6,739 nt of DNA. Source: Acidaminococcaceae bacterium (GTDB taxonomy: Bacteria > Bacillota > Negativicutes > Acidaminococcales > Acidaminococcaceae). Under the pieces are notes generated by a model. The model did no database searches and was not told the origin of the DNA. It saw only the letters and a list, made by a program, of their open reading frames with translations. Where the stretch lies: positions 1 through 6,739 of the forward strand of contig JAQUUF010000045.1 in assembly GCA_028693975.1 (NCBI GenBank), written 5' to 3'. A program made the position numbers and the translations under genes. Shown one piece after another: positions 5,423 through 6,739 of this stretch; position 1 is the stretch's first letter; each line of letters begins with the position of its first letter.

Positions 5423-6196
5423 GTGTTAGGGGCAATAATTGGTGATGTGGTTGGTTCTATTTATGCCTTCCAACCCATTAGAACGAAGAGTTTTGAGTTG
5501 CTTGACCTACGAGCTCGTTTTACGGATGACACTATTTTGACGGCTGCAACGTCAAACGTCATTGCGTATTACCTGCAAGAGAACAAACAATTGGATTTTG
5601 CAGCCGAGATGCAGGAAGAGCTCTTGCGTATTGGCTGGTTGTATCAAAGTCAAGAGGTGGCTTTTAGTCACAGGTTCAGTGATTGGCTTTTTGCCGACGA
5701 GCCTAAGCCTTATGGCAGTGCCGGTGTTACTGCGGCGTCTAGGGTAAGCTCAGCGGGCCTGATGGCTTCGTCCTTAGCCGAAGCAGAAGAGCTGGCGCAG
5801 ATGGCTGTGGCTATTACTCATAATCACGCCGAAGGCATCAAAGGTGCTCAGTGCGTGGCTGGTTGTGTCTATCTGGGCAAAAATGGTGCTAGTAAGGAAG
5901 AGATACGCCGTTATACTCTAAGTAAGTACGAACTGGGTTTTACGCTTAAGGATATTAGGCTTAGGTATAATTTTGTGCCTACCTGTCCCATGTCGGTGCC
6001 ACCGGCGATAGAGGCTTTCTTGGAGTCGGAGAACTTCGAGGATGCCCTGCGTAATATTATTTCCGTAGGCGGTTCAGATTCCTTGGCTGCGATTACCGGG
6101 AGTATTGCCGGGAGTTTCTATGGCGTACCGGAAGAATTGGCACAGCAGGTAATACCTTATTTGGATGAGGAAATACAAGAAGATATATTGGAGTAA
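5423..6196 (+). CDS. ADP-ribosylglycohydrolase (DraG/ARH) family protein with divergent active-site motifs
   Basis: The family hydrolyses ADP-ribose from modified proteins or related substrates using two Mg2+/Mn2+ ions. The 257-residue cytoplasmic protein starts MLGAIIGDVVGSIY, the standard N-terminus, and keeps the first metal motif FTDDT (33-37) and HNHAEGIKGAQ (133-143). Compared from memory with typical relatives, several motifs are altered. GNGSAMRVSP reads GVTAASRVSS (101-110), CQGSVPQAI reads CPMSVPPAI (188-196), and the second metal motif GGDSDTLAAITGSIA reads GGSDSLAAITGSIA (216-229), one residue short with Thr changed to Ser. One metal-binding Asp therefore seems lost. The frame is intact and its C-terminal FYGVPEEL is normal, so it is probably expressed but may be inactive or altered. 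GTG is the only start that fits the family N-terminus; GGGGTGG lies 6 nt upstream. mntP follows after 8 bp. Confidence 0.9.
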   Translation: MLGAIIGDVVGSIYAFQPIRTKSFELLDLRARFTDDTILTAATSNVIAYYLQENKQLDFAAEMQEELLRIGWLYQSQEVAFSHRFSDWLFADEPKPYGSAGVTAASRVSSAGLMASSLAEAEELAQMAVAITHNHAEGIKGAQCVAGCVYLGKNGASKEEIRRYTLSKYELGFTLKDIRLRYNFVPTCPMSVPPAIEAFLESENFEDALRNIISVGGSDSLAAITGSIAGSFYGVPEELAQQVIPYLDEEIQEDILE

Positions 6197-6204
6197 GATT
6201 TACG

Positions 6205-6739
6205 ATGACTTTATTGACAATTTTTTTGCTGGCTATAGGCTTATCTATGGATGCGCTGGCAGTATCTGTCTGTGGGGGCGTGGCTTTGCCTGCCTTTCAA
6301 CGAACAGCGTCAGGACTCAAATTCGGTTTATGGTTTGGGGCTTTTCAGGCTCTGATGCCGGTGCTGGGATATTATGCGGCATCGTTGTTCCAGACGTATA
6401 TTGAGAACTATGACCACTGGGTAGCGTTCTTGCTCTTGGTGTATTTGGGGTGGAATATGCTCCGTGAGGCCAAGTCCTCCTGCCCTATAATTAAGAGCTA
6501 TGGTGTGAAGGATATGTTTCTTCTGGCAGTGGCCACAAGTATCGATGCTTTGGCGGTAGGTATTAGCTTTGCTTTCTTACAGGTGAACATTTGGCAGGCG
6601 GCAGTAATAATTGGTTTAACTACTTTCGTTTTTTCTTTTGTGGGCTGTACCTGTGGGACTATTATTGGTGAATATGGTAGGGAAAAAGCCGAGATGGCGG
6701 GCGGCATAGTGCTTATTGTTTTGGGGTGCAAAATATTGT
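6205..6739 (+). CDS. mntP: MntP manganese efflux pump (partial, C-terminal end off window)
   Basis: MntP exports Mn2+ across the cytoplasmic membrane and protects against manganese toxicity. The visible 178 codons give a hydrophobic protein expected to have six transmembrane helices in two repeats. The paired conserved motifs are GLSMDALAVS (12-21, Asp16) and ATSIDALAVG (110-119, Asp114), both family hallmarks, together with DHWVAFLLLVYLG (70-82), AFLQVNIWQA and AEMAGGIVLIVLG. MntP proteins are about 185-190 residues, so only roughly ten residues are missing at the right edge. It starts 8 nt after the stop of the ADP-ribosylglycohydrolase gene. Its ribosome binding site is weak: GGAG at 6190-6193 overlaps the upstream stop and lies 11 nt from the ATG, suggesting coupling. 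I see no yybP-ykoY manganese riboswitch before it. Confidence 0.94.
   Translation, partial: MTLLTIFLLAIGLSMDALAVSVCGGVALPAFQRTASGLKFGLWFGAFQALMPVLGYYAASLFQTYIENYDHWVAFLLLVYLGWNMLREAKSSCPIIKSYGVKDMFLLAVATSIDALAVGISFAFLQVNIWQAAVIIGLTTFVFSFVGCTCGTIIGEYGREKAEMAGGIVLIVLGCKIL

Noticed and set aside
6214..6239. TTGACA followed by TATAGG at the start of mntP as an internal promoter
   Set aside because: The spacer is only 14 nt and the pair lies inside the mntP coding sequence, downstream of its start codon.

Overview
The window looks like chromosomal housekeeping sequence from a low-to-mid GC Bacillota (Firmicutes) bacterium, possibly Negativicutes or Clostridia. This is inferred from the linked walJ-htrA-rlmH genes, a PerR-type Fur regulator, AGGAGG-like ribosome binding sites and near-consensus sigma-A promoters. 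I cannot name a genus from the sequence alone. Eight protein-coding genes are visible and two of them run off the window edges. I see no rRNA, tRNA, CRISPR array, integrase or transposase gene.

Layout. (1) 1-1487, minus strand: the N-terminal two thirds of tex, an RNA-binding transcription accessory protein, cut by the left edge. (2) 1488-1754: a divergent intergenic region with a tex promoter, a solo REP-like repeat and a perfect TTGACA-N17-TATAAT promoter for the next gene. (3) 1755-2186: perR, a peroxide/metal-sensing Fur-family repressor, followed by an intrinsic terminator. (4) 2324-5298: a compact deoC-walJ-htrA-rlmH operon. The first two junctions each overlap by 8 bp and the third has a 3 bp gap. 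The walJ-htrA-rlmH order matches the tail of the Bacillus walRKHIJ locus, but the walRK two-component genes are absent and deoC stands in front. (5) 5299-5422: a REPIN-like hairpin whose left arm repeats the element upstream of tex, then a promoter. (6) 5423-6739: an ADP-ribosylglycohydrolase-family gene followed 8 bp later by mntP (manganese exporter), which is cut by the right edge a few residues before its expected end.

How the genes fit together. Several products deal with stress and envelope or translation quality: PerR senses peroxide through Fe/Mn, HtrA degrades misfolded exported proteins, WalJ is a metallo-beta-lactamase-fold protein, RlmH modifies 23S rRNA, and MntP exports Mn2+. 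Manganese may link PerR, the ADP-ribosylglycohydrolase (a family with a dinuclear metal centre) and MntP, but this is inference from gene proximity.

The most unusual item is the ADP-ribosylglycohydrolase-like protein. It keeps the N-terminal FTDDT metal motif and HNH but has altered several other normally conserved motifs, including loss of one residue in the C-terminal GGDSDT metal motif. It may be a pseudoenzyme or a protein with changed specificity. The second point of interest is the shared 34-bp repeat, 32/34 identical at two intergenic sites, which suggests a dispersed REP/REPIN family in this genome.
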